Assembly: GCA_022828145.1 (NCBI GenBank)
Contig: JAJEJA010000026.1
Span: forward strand, 1 to 64,000
Direction: 5' to 3'
Source of the DNA: Candidatus Poribacteria bacterium
Lineage (GTDB): Bacteria; Poribacteria; WGA-4E; WGA-3G
DNA: 64,000 nucleotides
The notes below the pieces were generated by a model, which worked only from the letters and a program-made list of their open reading frames with translations, had not been told where the DNA came from and searched no databases. A program made the translations under genes and the position numbers. The stretch's first letter is position 1. Each line of letters opens with the position of its first letter. Shown here in pieces: positions 43,241 through 53,194 of the stretch.

Positions 43241-44216
43241 AATACATAACACTCCCGATTTATCAATAGTCATTCCAGCGTATAATGAGGAAGAATCGCT
43301 TCCTGCTTTAGTGGAGCAAATTGAACTCACACTGAAAACCCATTCCTACAATGCCGAGGTTATATTTATCAACGATGGCAGTACCGATAAAACTATGGAT
43401 GTGTTAGATACACTCGCTGCATCAGAACAATTGTTTCCAATTAATGTTATCCATTTCAAACGAAATCAGGGAAAAGCCGAAGCACTCACTGCTGGATTCG
43501 CTGCAGCGGCCGGCAACATTGTTATAACCATGGATGCTGATCTACAAGATGACCCAGAAGAAATTCCTAAGTTGTTAGAAGCACTTCACAGCAGTAATTA
43601 CGATGTCATTTCTGGTTGGAAATATCCCCGTAAAGATCCATTTGAAAAGCGTGCTTTTTCTTTCATTTTCAACAACGTTACTGCTTGGATCACCGGTGTG
43701 AAACTTCACGACATGAATTGCGGATTTAAGGCATATCGGAAAGAAGTTGCAAAAGAACTTCACCTTTACGGAGACCTGCATCGGTATATCCCTATATTGG
43801 CACATCAAGCAGGCTATCGGATTGGTGAAGTCAAAGTGAAACATCATCCCCGCCGGTTTGGTGTTTCTAAGTATGGGTTGAAACGGATACCAAAAGGCTT
43901 CTTTGATCTGCTGACGGTGTTGTTTATAACGAAATACCTGAAACGTCCATTACATGTTTTCGGCGTGATTGGTGCAACAGTCACTTCTATCGGTATGCTA
44001 ATCGGAATCTACCTTGCTTTTGTGTGGTTTATAAAAGGTGGTGTAGGTTTTCGTCCCTTGCTAATGCTTTCTCTTTTGATGATAATCCTGGGGGCACAGT
44101 TTTTCTCTATCGGTTTACTGGGGGAATTGATAATTAGCTGTATGTCGCGTTTAGAACGCAATGTGAGAATAGATAAAAAGGATTCAAGCACTCATCATAA
44201 TGAAGAAAAAGATTAA
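43230..44216 (+). CDS. GT2 polyprenyl-phosphate sugar transferase (DPM1/GtrB-like)
   Basis: 328 residues. The GT-A domain begins DLSIVIPAYNEEESLPALV, with IFINDGSTDKT and the metal motif MDADLQDDPEEIP (near residue 107). GGAT-type ends are replaced by two C-terminal membrane helices (about 235-310). It probably charges undecaprenyl phosphate with a sugar that the neighbouring GT39 enzymes then use. Its start overlaps the end of the GT4 pseudogene by 11 bases, and its 3' end overlaps the next gene by 17 bases. Confidence 0.9.
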   Translation: MSTEIHNTPDLSIVIPAYNEEESLPALVEQIELTLKTHSYNAEVIFINDGSTDKTMDVLDTLAASEQLFPINVIHFKRNQGKAEALTAGFAAAAGNIVITMDADLQDDPEEIPKLLEALHSSNYDVISGWKYPRKDPFEKRAFSFIFNNVTAWITGVKLHDMNCGFKAYRKEVAKELHLYGDLHRYIPILAHQAGYRIGEVKVKHHPRRFGVSKYGLKRIPKGFFDLLTVLFITKYLKRPLHVFGVIGATVTSIGMLIGIYLAFVWFIKGGVGFRPLLMLSLLMIILGAQFFSIGLLGELIISCMSRLERNVRIDKKDSSTHHNEEKD

Positions 44217-45174
44217 GTCTCCATCAAACGAGTTTAAAAAGGTGCTCAGGTATGGAAGGTATCTGCTTGCATTTGCAATTCTGTTTTTTCTCTGCAAGCA
44301 TCTCTTTGAACTCCTTCAAGAGATAGAAGTAGAATCTATATCATTCAATCCTTTATGGCTGCTAACATCTTATGCGATTCTGATTGCGCATCGGGTAGTA
44401 CGTACTTTTCCGTGGTTAACAATATATCGTAATACTACTTCAGATCCCATTTCCTTTTTATCAAGTTGGACTCTTTTCCATTTATCTGAACCCGGTAAAT
44501 ATTTACCCGGTAAAGTTGGACAATTTGTTGGCATGGCTGCTTTGTGTCGTTCATTAAAAATATCAAGGGATGAGGCTATTGCCAGCACACTACTTCACCT
44601 TGCATTCAAATGCTTACTTGGATGCTTCATAGGAGTACCATTCATATTTTATCCTGGGTCACGTGAATCTTTGCTGAACATGCTGACTATTTTTGGAAAC
44701 AACTCCTCTCGTCTTTCCGCAATTATCTTAGTAACTATTAGTCTCGGTGCTATATTTCTCATTTTATTCAAAAATAAGTTATCATCCAAAATCCCATATT
44801 TTCAAAAAGTCATACCATCGATCTTTTCTTTTAAAAGGTTGTTTCAACTCATAGTGATTCATTTTTTGCTTTGCGGATGTATAGGTGTAAGTTTTTTTTT
44901 ATTTATAAAGAGTATTTATCCAATTCGAATAGTTCATCTACCTATAATTTCGAGTCTTTATCCTTTCGCATGGAGTATTAGCTTCATGAGTCCAATTACG
45001 CCAAACGGGTTAGGTGTGCGTGAAGGTATTTTAAGTATGTTTTTAACGACGTGTTTACCGCCTGTGCATGCAACCCTTGTGGCATTACTCTCAAGGTTAT
45101 GGTTAATAGCTTTAGAAGTTATCTTAGCGGGTATTGCATGGGGATGCTACCGTAAACGGAGTGGAAAAAATTGA
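44200..45174 (+). CDS. UPF0104/LPG-synthase-TM-type membrane protein
   Basis: 324 residues and about eight membrane helices. GKYLPGKVGQFVGMAALCR is the family's conserved loop and ITPNGLGVREGILSMFL the second. Homologues are proposed lipid or polyprenol-phosphate flippases or lysyl-phosphatidylglycerol transporters. In this cluster a role in moving a lipid-linked sugar is the simplest guess. It overlaps GT2 by 17 bases and GT39 copy 2 by 4. A C-terminal remnant of a paralogue lies at 48093-48306. Confidence 0.82.
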   Translation: MKKKIKSPSNEFKKVLRYGRYLLAFAILFFLCKHLFELLQEIEVESISFNPLWLLTSYAILIAHRVVRTFPWLTIYRNTTSDPISFLSSWTLFHLSEPGKYLPGKVGQFVGMAALCRSLKISRDEAIASTLLHLAFKCLLGCFIGVPFIFYPGSRESLLNMLTIFGNNSSRLSAIILVTISLGAIFLILFKNKLSSKIPYFQKVIPSIFSFKRLFQLIVIHFLLCGCIGVSFFLFIKSIYPIRIVHLPIISSLYPFAWSISFMSPITPNGLGVREGILSMFLTTCLPPVHATLVALLSRLWLIALEVILAGIAWGCYRKRSGKN

Positions 45175-46952
45175 CAAAGAGACATATTTACATAAGTGCT
45201 TTTCTTGTTTTTATTGTGTTACTTACATTTTTGCCGCGTATGCTATCGCTTAATTTGCATTGGTCAAGTGATGAGAGTCGATGGATGGCACGTTCTTGTA
45301 GATTTATTATAGCATTGGAACAAGGTAAATTTGAGAACACGTTCACCGCCCACCATCCTGGCGTGACAACAACGTGGTTGGGAGGAGGTGCAATTTGGAG
45401 TGTTTCAGGAAAACGGTCTGTCTCGGAATGGGTAAGGTCAATTGACTTTTTCTCAACTGAAATGCTTGCAATTATGAGAATACCGATAACCTTCTTGGCA
45501 GGAGTCCTTATTTTGTTGATAGGAGGATTATTGTATCGTTTATTCGGTGCCTCCATTGCAGCTGTTGGTACAGTGTTTTTAGCGATTGAACCGTTTTTGC
45601 TTGCTCAAACCAGACGCATTCACACGGATGTACTAACATCAGAATTTTTATTTTTGACGTTACTGTTGTGGTTCTGCTATCTGGAAGATGTAACGCAAAA
45701 GCGTCGTGATCTGGTTTTTTCAGGAGCCTGTTTTGGGTTAGCGTGTTTAACTAAGAGTCATGCTGGTGTTTTCTTGTTATTCCTTCCATTTCTATTGCTT
45801 TGGTATGTTAAACAACGAGGGTTCTCAAGTGCAAAGATGCTAATGAGTGGATTGTTATTCTGTTCAACCGCACTGCTCACAGTGCTTTGCGTCTGGCCAT
45901 ATCTTTGGACAAACAAGTTAGGAAGTATATCAACATTTCCATTTCTGTTTTGTGGATGTTCGTGTTTGCTTATATGGAGTTTTCGAAAACTCTCTAAGCC
46001 TGTCTCATTCTCTCGATTAGAGATTTTTATTCTCGGAATCGGATTGTTTCTGAGTGTTGGGCTTGCATATTATGCGGCTCCTTATACTTTAGAACGTCTG
46101 TATGACGCACTTCTGAATGCACATGAATTGCCAAAGCTGTTCTTGGGCAAAATCCGCTATAATACAGGCCCCTTGTATTACCCTATAATGGCATTAGTTT
46201 GGAGCGCACCTCTAACAATACCTCTCACTATTTTCTCTTTATATGGTGCGTGGAGGCAGCGATATCAAAACGAAAAAGTTTACCGGTTAACAATAGTGCT
46301 GATTGTCTTTAGTCTGTTTTATTTAATAGGATTGAGTTTTGTCGCCAAGAAAATTGCCCGTTACATCATAATATACCTTCCGGCAATGAGTCTATTGTCT
46401 GCCATAGGAACTATTTACATTGCACAGCATTTTTCAAAAAACCGTTTTCGCTATCTGTTTCTCATTGCTATTATTTTTTTACAAGCAATACCAGTGTTGC
46501 GACTACATCCCTATTATATTACATACCATTTTCCACTCCTATCTGGAAAATGGACTTCAGAAAATGCTCCTAACAGCGGTGGCGTGGGATTGGATGTTGC
46601 TGGAGATTATCTCAACTCCAAGCCTAATGCAGAGAATCTAAATGTCCGTGTCAGTCGGTTTAGTGAAGGCTTGAGGAATTATTTTATCGGAAAGACGTGG
46701 AAACGCACTCGGAAAACACAGTGGAGAAACATTGATTTAGATTATGATGTTGAGTACTCCCGAATTCGTCAGATTCAAGGAGAACCTATTGATTCACATC
46801 CAAAACACGGAACTCCAGCAGCAAAATTACAACTACAAAATACGCTTCCACGGGAACTAGAGCACGTGGTAAAGTTAAATGGAGTAGATTATGTCTGGAT
46901 TTATCGTGTTATTAAGATAAATGAATCAAAAACAAATAATCAGATGAAATAA
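45171..46952 (+). CDS. GT39-type membrane glycosyltransferase, copy 2
   Basis: 593 residues from a TTG that overlaps the previous stop (TTGA). It is clearly paralogous to 41151-42908: LNLHWSSDESRWMARS, HHPGVTTTWLGGG and QTRRIHTDVLTSE align with the first copy, and both end with ...LNGVDYVWIYRV. About 11 helices. Presumably it uses a polyprenyl-phosphate donor on the periplasmic side. No disruption was seen. Confidence 0.85.
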   Translation: MTKRHIYISAFLVFIVLLTFLPRMLSLNLHWSSDESRWMARSCRFIIALEQGKFENTFTAHHPGVTTTWLGGGAIWSVSGKRSVSEWVRSIDFFSTEMLAIMRIPITFLAGVLILLIGGLLYRLFGASIAAVGTVFLAIEPFLLAQTRRIHTDVLTSEFLFLTLLLWFCYLEDVTQKRRDLVFSGACFGLACLTKSHAGVFLLFLPFLLLWYVKQRGFSSAKMLMSGLLFCSTALLTVLCVWPYLWTNKLGSISTFPFLFCGCSCLLIWSFRKLSKPVSFSRLEIFILGIGLFLSVGLAYYAAPYTLERLYDALLNAHELPKLFLGKIRYNTGPLYYPIMALVWSAPLTIPLTIFSLYGAWRQRYQNEKVYRLTIVLIVFSLFYLIGLSFVAKKIARYIIIYLPAMSLLSAIGTIYIAQHFSKNRFRYLFLIAIIFLQAIPVLRLHPYYITYHFPLLSGKWTSENAPNSGGVGLDVAGDYLNSKPNAENLNVRVSRFSEGLRNYFIGKTWKRTRKTQWRNIDLDYDVEYSRIRQIQGEPIDSHPKHGTPAAKLQLQNTLPRELEHVVKLNGVDYVWIYRVIKINESKTNNQMK

Positions 46953-47092
46953 TCTAAACTTCTGTTAGCCTTATAGATTAGGTTGAACGCCTAAGGACTT
47001 TGCAATCATGTTGTTGATGACATCTAAAATTGATAGTTATGCATTCGGATTACGCTTAGCCCAATCTACGATATAAACTCATCACCTATCAA

Positions 47093-47926
47093 CTATTTCC
47101 AACAGTCTAAATTAGTATCCAAGAGTGATTCAAGTTCCTTGATTTCCGGCTTATAGAGTTCCTTAAGATATTGCCGTGTTTCCTCCTTCATTTTAGGTGG
47201 GAGGGGTTTCTTACCGAACAGTCTCTTAATCCCAAGTTTTATTGACCAACTGACTATGCAATCTAAACGCATATCCTTAAGCTTCCAAGCGATTCTGTCA
47301 AAAAAGAGATACGCTGCGTGTGCTTTAGGAATACGACTTACTGCAACTTTATCGGTGCCGGCTGTTGGTGGAAAACCTTCAACATCAATGTCAAGGAAAT
47401 TTGCCACTATCTCTTTTGTCTTTGAAATAGATGATGCAATAGTTTTTTCATAAATAAGGACCAGAATCTGCTCCCTTCCAAAATGATGGAAATATTTCTT
47501 TAATTGCTTACTGTAATAACTTTGCTGAAGAATGACTGGATATTTAGACATACATTCCTCAAATGACCCAACACATTTACCATTTTGTATCATAACCACA
47601 TAAAATGAATATGCCCTATCTACTGGATTGCGTAAGTTGACAATCAATTTTGTGATGGATGGCATTTTGAGAATGCGTTCAATGCATTCATCATTAAACA
47701 AGTAGAAAGGTGTAATTTCCCCTATAGCGCGGTATTTACCGGCGCGGATATCAGATGGGAAATACTTCTCATACCAATCAATTCCTCGCTCGTAGTTTTT
47801 ATTGAAAAAGTTGATTTCTTTCCGATATTTAGGAACGTATACTTGTGGGTGTGTCTTGAACAATTCGTGGATCCAGGTCGTTCCAGACCTCGGCACACCA
47901 ATACCTAAAAATGTAGGTAACGTCAT
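47093..47926 (-). CDS. PAPS-dependent sulfotransferase
   Basis: 277 residues of the Sulfotransfer family. The 5'-phosphosulfate loop is GVPRSGTTWIHELF (residues ~9-22). The 3'-phosphate-binding part is LRNPVDRAYSFYVVMIQ, with the usual Arg and Ser. It would sulfate a carbohydrate, fitting the surrounding glycan genes. It is the only gene of this cluster on the minus strand. A plus-strand remnant of a paralogue is at 49788-50063. Confidence 0.9.
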   Translation of the reverse strand: MTLPTFLGIGVPRSGTTWIHELFKTHPQVYVPKYRKEINFFNKNYERGIDWYEKYFPSDIRAGKYRAIGEITPFYLFNDECIERILKMPSITKLIVNLRNPVDRAYSFYVVMIQNGKCVGSFEECMSKYPVILQQSYYSKQLKKYFHHFGREQILVLIYEKTIASSISKTKEIVANFLDIDVEGFPPTAGTDKVAVSRIPKAHAAYLFFDRIAWKLKDMRLDCIVSWSIKLGIKRLFGKKPLPPKMKEETRQYLKELYKPEIKELESLLDTNLDCWK

Positions 47927-48092
47927 AAATTACTCTCTTCGGCCAGTGCCAGTTTTCTTTCCTTGTTGATAAGAGGGTTTTCGGTAAAAAATGAGACAGA
48001 AGTCCCTCATACCGCTCTTGTTTCATTGCCTATTCAATATTTTTAAGTAGTATAACAACATTCTAAAAAGTGTCAAGCAAATTACAATATTC

Positions 48093-48306
48093 TTCTTTCG
48101 CATGGAGTATTGGCTTCATGAGTCTAATTACGCCAAGGAGGTTAGGTGTGCGGGAAGGTGTTTTGAGTGTGTTTTTAACCACGTGTTTACCGCCTGTGAC
48201 TGTTACTCTTGTGGCATTACTCTCACGGTTATGGGTAATAAGTGTTGATATTTTGTTAGCTGGAGTGGCATGGGGATGCTACCTGCAACGGAGAAGAAAG
48301 TCTTGA
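48093..48306 (+). pseudogene. C-terminal remnant of a UPF0104-type protein
   Basis: About 70 codons (FAWSIGFMSLITPRRLGVRE...VALLSRLWVISVDILLAGVA) are closely similar to the last 70 residues of the gene at 44200-45174. Nothing resembling its first 250 residues is present upstream, so it is a fragment left by duplication and deletion. The first codons of the open frame from 48070 are unrelated. Confidence 0.85.
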
Positions 48307-48477
48307 TGAAGAAACATTGTACTGCCATCCCCGTTGCCAATCGGATCAAAAATAACGGGAAGAACAAACAGATCGCAAAAGAATCTTGACTTTTCAGTTT
48401 TAGTGTGGGACGATATATGTATCATCTAATCTATTATGTCAAAAGAGATTTAGATTTTTTCTAATAAGGTAATATAT

Positions 48478-49716
48478 ATGAAAGTTTGTATTCTTACACA
48501 CGGTTATCCCTTATTTCCAACTGATACTACTGCACCATTTATGGAATCAATTGCTGAGACACTTCAGGAACATAATGTAGACGTTACTGTTTTTATGCCA
48601 GACACACCCCAGCTTGCTCGTAACCCAGGGGACCACAGTGTAAACCTCCAGACGTACCGTTACTTTTTCCCACGGCGTTTGCAGCAATTGGGATACGCAA
48701 ACACACTCGTAAACGATTGCAAGATGAAAAAATATGTGTATCTTCTTGCACCTTTCATGTTCTTATTCGGTATTGTCCATCTTATTCGGTTACACCGCAA
48801 GCACAACTTTGATGTAATTCATGCCCACTGGCTTTTACCTAACGGTTTCATCGGAGCAATCGTCTCCAAATGGTACCAGGTACCTCTGGTACTCACAGTA
48901 CACGGTTCTGACCTTTTTGTCGCAAAACTAAATCCATTTTTCAAATGGATGTCAAAGTGGACACTCAAACAAACAGTGAAGGTGACTAGTTCAAGTCCCA
49001 CATTCTTACAGATGGTTGAAGCGTTGGGAGCATCTGAAGAGAAACAGTGTCTGGTAAACCATGGCACAACACCAGCAGAGTTCTCCCCAGCAAGCTCACA
49101 ACAACTAATAGACCTCAGACAGTCACTTTCAATTCCAGAAGACCATCTCATTGTATTCTCCTTAGGGAGAATTGTTTTGAAGAAGGGTTTTGAATATCTA
49201 ATCAAGGCAATCCCTCAGATACAGGATAAGGTGTCAAATGTCACCGTCATCATTGGTGGTGATGGGAGTGATTTGCCACGGCTTAAATTGCTCGCAGAAG
49301 AACAAGGGATTTCAGATAATATCCGGTTCCCTGGAACTATCAGTCGGGCGGACGTGTCCGTCTATTTCCATCTGTGCGATATCTTTACTCTTCCCGCTGT
49401 TTTTGACCCTAAAGGCAATGTGGATGGATGTCCTATCGTCATTATGGAGGCTATGGCTTGTGGAAAACCTGTCGTTGTCACAAATATCTCAGGTATTCCA
49501 CAAGCCGTGTTGCACGGCAAAACAGGTTATTTAGTTGGAGAAAAGGACTCTGACGCACTCGTGACAGCACTTGTATCACTCTTAACAGACCCGGAAAAAC
49601 GAAACAGATTTGGCAGCGCGGGACGGCAAAGACTCTTACACGAATTAACGTGGGAAAAAACGATTGAACAATTTATTAGTCTTTATCCACAAGGGAATGA
49701 GGAAAGTTCCAAATAA
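48478..49716 (+). CDS. GT4-family glycosyltransferase
   Basis: 412 residues with the GT-B layout. The N-domain begins MKVCILTHGYPLFPTDTTAP and includes DVIHAHWLLPNGFIGAI. The C-domain has SLGRIVLKKGFEYLIKAI and the sugar-nucleotide site FDPKGNVDGCPIVIMEAMAC followed by GKPVVVTNISGIPQAV (the E-x7-E type pattern). It acts on the cytoplasmic side. A dead relative is at 42909. It follows the UPF0104 remnant, suggesting that this is the surviving member of a second copy of the cluster. Confidence 0.92.
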   Translation: MKVCILTHGYPLFPTDTTAPFMESIAETLQEHNVDVTVFMPDTPQLARNPGDHSVNLQTYRYFFPRRLQQLGYANTLVNDCKMKKYVYLLAPFMFLFGIVHLIRLHRKHNFDVIHAHWLLPNGFIGAIVSKWYQVPLVLTVHGSDLFVAKLNPFFKWMSKWTLKQTVKVTSSSPTFLQMVEALGASEEKQCLVNHGTTPAEFSPASSQQLIDLRQSLSIPEDHLIVFSLGRIVLKKGFEYLIKAIPQIQDKVSNVTVIIGGDGSDLPRLKLLAEEQGISDNIRFPGTISRADVSVYFHLCDIFTLPAVFDPKGNVDGCPIVIMEAMACGKPVVVTNISGIPQAVLHGKTGYLVGEKDSDALVTALVSLLTDPEKRNRFGSAGRQRLLHELTWEKTIEQFISLYPQGNEESSK

Positions 49717-49787
49717 TGTATAATGTTAAATCAAGAGTCATATTTCCTCGTTTTTCTATAGCTTCTACATACAGTAAGGAGTAATGT

Positions 49788-50063
49788 ATGGCATTACCTA
49801 CATTTTTAGGCATAGGTATCCCAACGTCTGGAACGACGTGGCTCCATGAAATACTCCAGTCTCACCTAGAAGTTTATGTGCCGAAGTATTGTAAAGAGAT
49901 CCGTTTTTTCGATGAAAATTATGACAGGGGTGTTGATTGGTACAAGAAATTCTTCCCATCTGATATGCATGCAAATAAATACCGTGCAATCGGAGAAATA
50001 TCACCATTCTACTTGTATTATGATAATTCTAAGAGACATAAAGGCGAAAAAGACAATAAATGA
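49788..50063 (+). pseudogene. N-terminal remnant of a sulfotransferase
   Basis: About 82 codons (LPTFLGIGIPTSGTTWLHEI ... KYRAIGEISPFYL) match the beginning of the intact sulfotransferase at 47093-47926, then diverge to a stop. The PAPS loop is kept but its conserved Arg is Thr here, and the rest of the enzyme is missing. A decayed duplicate on the opposite strand. From 50064 to 50283 nothing was recognised. Confidence 0.85.
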
Positions 50064-50342
50064 ACTATCAGCAGGCACTTTAGGTCGCCCTGGATCTTTA
50101 GTTTGATTGGTGTTGATAGACTCTTAAAAATCTTTGTAACGTTTAAAGAAAAATGTGATATAATACTTTGCATCAGGATAACACATGGTTAATACTCCCT
50201 TTATTTCCAATTATAGAAAGAGTATAACCTATATCCTGACTAAATTCAATTATGCACACCCCTCACCTAATAAGAGTATCAAAATGAAAAGAGTGTTTCG
50301 TATCACGATTATTCTGATTCCCGTTGCTGTACTTCTTACTGG

Positions 50343-50700
50343 GGGTGTGTAAAGTTTTTGTCCCAAAAGTTTGTCACTATAGAAAAAGGATCGTTGACCC
50401 TTGCTCCAGCGGAGCAATGTGTCTATAGAAAAAGGATTGCCAACGGGTAGCACTCCAGCGGAGTGCTATGTAGGTTCGGTTTCCTAACCAATGCAGGATA
50501 CCAAACGTGTATTCTGCCGGATCTTCGCGAAGATTTTTATGAACGCAATTGGTACAATCCCGGTTCGGTTAGGAAACCGAACCTACCGGACTTTCACAAT
50601 ATGGGTTGATTTTAGCCAGACGCCTCTTATTCCGTGTCCTCCGTGTCCTCCGCGTAATCCGCGATTCTGACAAATAGAGTGACAAAAACTTTACACACCC
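50343..50700. mobile_element. Inverted-repeat element (MITE) with 20-bp perfect termini
   Basis: The termini are GGGTGTGTAAAGTTTTTGTC (50343-50362) and its exact complement (50681-50700). The 358-base element encodes no transposase. It carries family E cores (CTCCAGCGGAG, near 50403 and 50450) and a nested family C pair (50470-50586). No target-site duplication is obvious in the flanks. The termini resemble those of some IS families, but I cannot assign one. Confidence 0.8.
50470..50586. repeat. Nested inverted-repeat pair, family C
   Basis: gtaggttcggtttcctaacc at 50470-50489 is matched by its inverted copy ending at 50586. The ~70-base interior is unique. It lies wholly inside the 358-base element. 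Confidence 0.75.
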
Positions 50701-50815
50701 AATTAGAAGAGGCTTCTGAAAAATTAGAAGAACTTTCAGATGAACTACCTAAGTCAAATGAATAACGCAATGCACTGCCAATATCATATACATATAACAA
50801 AAAAGGAGAAGGACC

Positions 50816-51853
50816 TTGACACATTTTATTAGACACTATAGGAGTTTATTAATTTTATGTCTGTCTTTTGTATATAGTGTTTTCATAGTAAATACTGTCC
50901 CTGCAGAAGAAATAATATATCAACCAAATCAATGGTTACAAGATGGAATATGGATCAGTGATATCAATGGCAGTAAGGAACGCAGACTCTATAATCCACC
51001 ACTTCTCATCAAAGAGCTGTCAATACAAAAAGGTGATCGCTACCTACTTGGTGTTGGTAATGGCACAGATCCAGAAGTCGGTTCTGATGTATATCTTTTT
51101 GACACTAATAATTTGGGAAAAGGTCGAAAAAACTTAACTTATGGAAGATATGGTTTTGTTTTAGATGCAGCTATTTCACGGAACGGCGATGTCGTGTTTT
51201 CAAACTCAATTCTTAATCAACACCCAGATGGTATTTATCTTATTCAACAATACGAGGTACAGGAACCTATACCAAATGCAGAGAAACTTTATAGTGGTCC
51301 CGCGGATAATGTAGATTGGGCTCCTAATGGGAAGGAAGTTGTTTTTTCAAATAGCAACGGGATCTTTCTCCTGGATACAATAACAAGAGAGGTGACTCAA
51401 ATTCTTGATTACGGAACACGACCCGTATTTTCACCTGATGGGAATAGGTTAGCCTTCATTGTTATTACAGATATAAACAATAAAAGGTTAGGTAAAATCG
51501 GTATAATTTCCCTTAATCACCCGCAAGAAGTGTTAATACTTGACAGAGACACGAAGAAAACAAATGCTCTTCCACATTATCTGACATGGATGCCAGATGG
51601 AGATACGATCACTTATGGGTTATGTGAAGTTGTACCCTTTGCACCCGGGGATACGAGGAAAAGATGTGAATACTTAAACTTTGCAGTGTCAGTTTCAGAT
51701 GGTAGCAATCGACCGATTTTTACGAATTTCAAAGGGGGACTCCGCACATGGGAATGGACACGAAAATCGTTTCCAGTTGAACCCATCGCAAAACTTACCA
51801 CGAAATGGAGTCAATTAAAACTAAAAACACAGAACGGAGGTACAAATGAATAG
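50816..51853 (+). CDS. Secreted TolB-like propeller with C-terminal W-tail
   Basis: 345 residues from a TTG with AAGGAGAAGG just upstream. The signal peptide (about 8-28) ends near TVPAEE. PD40-like blades are present but weak (VDWAPNGKEVVFSNSNG, PVFSPDGNRLAFIV, LTWMPDGDTITYG). The tail is LTTKWSQLKLKTQ near the end, with ten further residues after it that overlap the next gene by eight bases. The neighbour at 51846 is a paralogue, and both resemble the propeller at 35166. Confidence 0.8.
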   Translation: MTHFIRHYRSLLILCLSFVYSVFIVNTVPAEEIIYQPNQWLQDGIWISDINGSKERRLYNPPLLIKELSIQKGDRYLLGVGNGTDPEVGSDVYLFDTNNLGKGRKNLTYGRYGFVLDAAISRNGDVVFSNSILNQHPDGIYLIQQYEVQEPIPNAEKLYSGPADNVDWAPNGKEVVFSNSNGIFLLDTITREVTQILDYGTRPVFSPDGNRLAFIVITDINNKRLGKIGIISLNHPQEVLILDRDTKKTNALPHYLTWMPDGDTITYGLCEVVPFAPGDTRKRCEYLNFAVSVSDGSNRPIFTNFKGGLRTWEWTRKSFPVEPIAKLTTKWSQLKLKTQNGGTNE

Positions 51854-52904
51854 CAAATATCCAGCCTACACTTGGTTATGTTTCTTATTGATGAGTCTAT
51901 TTCTTGTATTAACGCCGCTATGTGCTGCCCTAACGGGTGAGATTATATTTGTACACCCAATATCCACAAAGGAAATATGGATCTCCAACGTGGAAGGCAC
52001 TAACGCTCAAAAACTATTTCAAAAAACTCTTACTGATATTCGTCGTATTCAAGATAAATTATCAGTACAAGAAAAAGGAGATTATGTTCTCTTAATAGGA
52101 CCTGGCATAGATGAACACAAAGTGATTCAAAACAATGACATAGTTTTTAGGGGAAATTCAATAGATCTTCATCTGTTCAACAGGAAACATAAATTTAGAA
52201 ATCCAAAAAACTTAACCCTTGGCGCGTTCAAGATGATATTAGATGCTGACATTTCCCAAAATGGAGATGTTGTTTTCTTAGCAAACAAGGAAATATATCA
52301 TATACCACAGGCACAACTTACCAAGGCATCCCCAGAAAGAGTACTTCTTTTCACCTTAGATGACACAACGAGGTATATAGGATATGTAGAATGGTCTCCT
52401 AATGGAAGACACATTGCTTTTTCTTCATCAGGTGGGTTGTTCATATTGGATGTCGCGACACATAATACTTTTCGCATAACGGAACAAGAAGCGTACAACC
52501 CAATGTTCTCACCTAATGGGAAAAAAATTGCATTTAGCACTTATGTAAAAAAGCCTGATGCAGGTGCGTTAGCTACCAAAGCAATTGCAGTTGTCCCAGT
52601 GCAACCTGATGCAAACATTGAAATTGTACATATACAAGAAAACTATAGTTTTGATGTAGATTTTTGGTCTCCTGATGGAAAATATATCGGTTTCTCTTCT
52701 CAACCCAACGTAGAAATCAACAACATTGAAATATTCCAATCGCGCGGCAATTTCATTATTCCAGCAACCGGCGGTGTGCCCGAACCCATTTTGCTATCAA
52801 TGAATAACATCGTACATTCTCTTGATTTTGTCACAGACAGTGCCTATGCTATTGATCCTGAGGATTCTCTGGTAACGACTTGGGGGCAATTGAAGAAGAA
52901 ATAA
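51846..52904 (+). CDS. Secreted TolB-like propeller with C-terminal W-G tail
   Basis: 352 residues. The signal peptide (about 8-30) ends near LCAALTGE. It is similar to 50816-51853 in order: EIWISNVEGTNAQKLFQKT, VEWSPNGRHIAFSSSGG and NPMFSPNGKKIAFST are blade-like. It ends SLVTTWGQLKKK. It overlaps the previous gene by eight bases and is followed by a strong terminator-like hairpin, so the two probably form one transcript. Confidence 0.82.
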   Translation: MNSKYPAYTWLCFLLMSLFLVLTPLCAALTGEIIFVHPISTKEIWISNVEGTNAQKLFQKTLTDIRRIQDKLSVQEKGDYVLLIGPGIDEHKVIQNNDIVFRGNSIDLHLFNRKHKFRNPKNLTLGAFKMILDADISQNGDVVFLANKEIYHIPQAQLTKASPERVLLFTLDDTTRYIGYVEWSPNGRHIAFSSSGGLFILDVATHNTFRITEQEAYNPMFSPNGKKIAFSTYVKKPDAGALATKAIAVVPVQPDANIEIVHIQENYSFDVDFWSPDGKYIGFSSQPNVEINNIEIFQSRGNFIIPATGGVPEPILLSMNNIVHSLDFVTDSAYAIDPEDSLVTTWGQLKKK

Positions 52905-53015
52905 TTGAACTGACATTTAAATTTCATGGAATTTGTCGTTTTTCTGTTTGTTTTGACTAAACTTTTAGAAAAAATTCATTTCATGTAGAAATGAAGTATA
53001 GCAGTTCCTGATAGG

Positions 53016-53055
53016 CAATGGGAAAAGATGTCTATTCTTTTCCCATTGTTTCTTA
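53016..53055 (+). terminator. Intrinsic-terminator-like hairpin after the propeller pair
   Basis: CAATGGGAAAAGA (53016-53028) and TCTTTTCCCATTG (53036-53048) form a perfect 13-base stem with a seven-base loop, followed by TTTCTTAT. The rest of 52905-53194 is AT-rich with no gene seen. Confidence 0.75.
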
Positions 53056-53194
53056 TCTCAAATCTAAACGATTATTGATTTATCCACTTTCAAATGCTAA
53101 TAATCTACTATATAATTTAATAATTAGTCTTTTCTATTCTTATGCGATATTTTGTTGATTTTCATAATATGTCTTAAAAATCAAAGATATTTCA

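Larger units (their letters stand above)
50284..50765 (+). pseudogene. Small exported-protein gene interrupted by an inverted-repeat element
   Basis: The left part reads MKRVFRITIILIPVAVLLTG, a signal-peptide start, and ends at a stop inside the element terminus. After the element, an open frame resumes with QLEEASEKLEELSDELPKSNE and a stop at 50763. The element at 50343-50700 separates them. Simple removal does not restore the frame, so small changes have also occurred at the junction; the two halves belonging to one gene is an inference. Confidence 0.5.
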
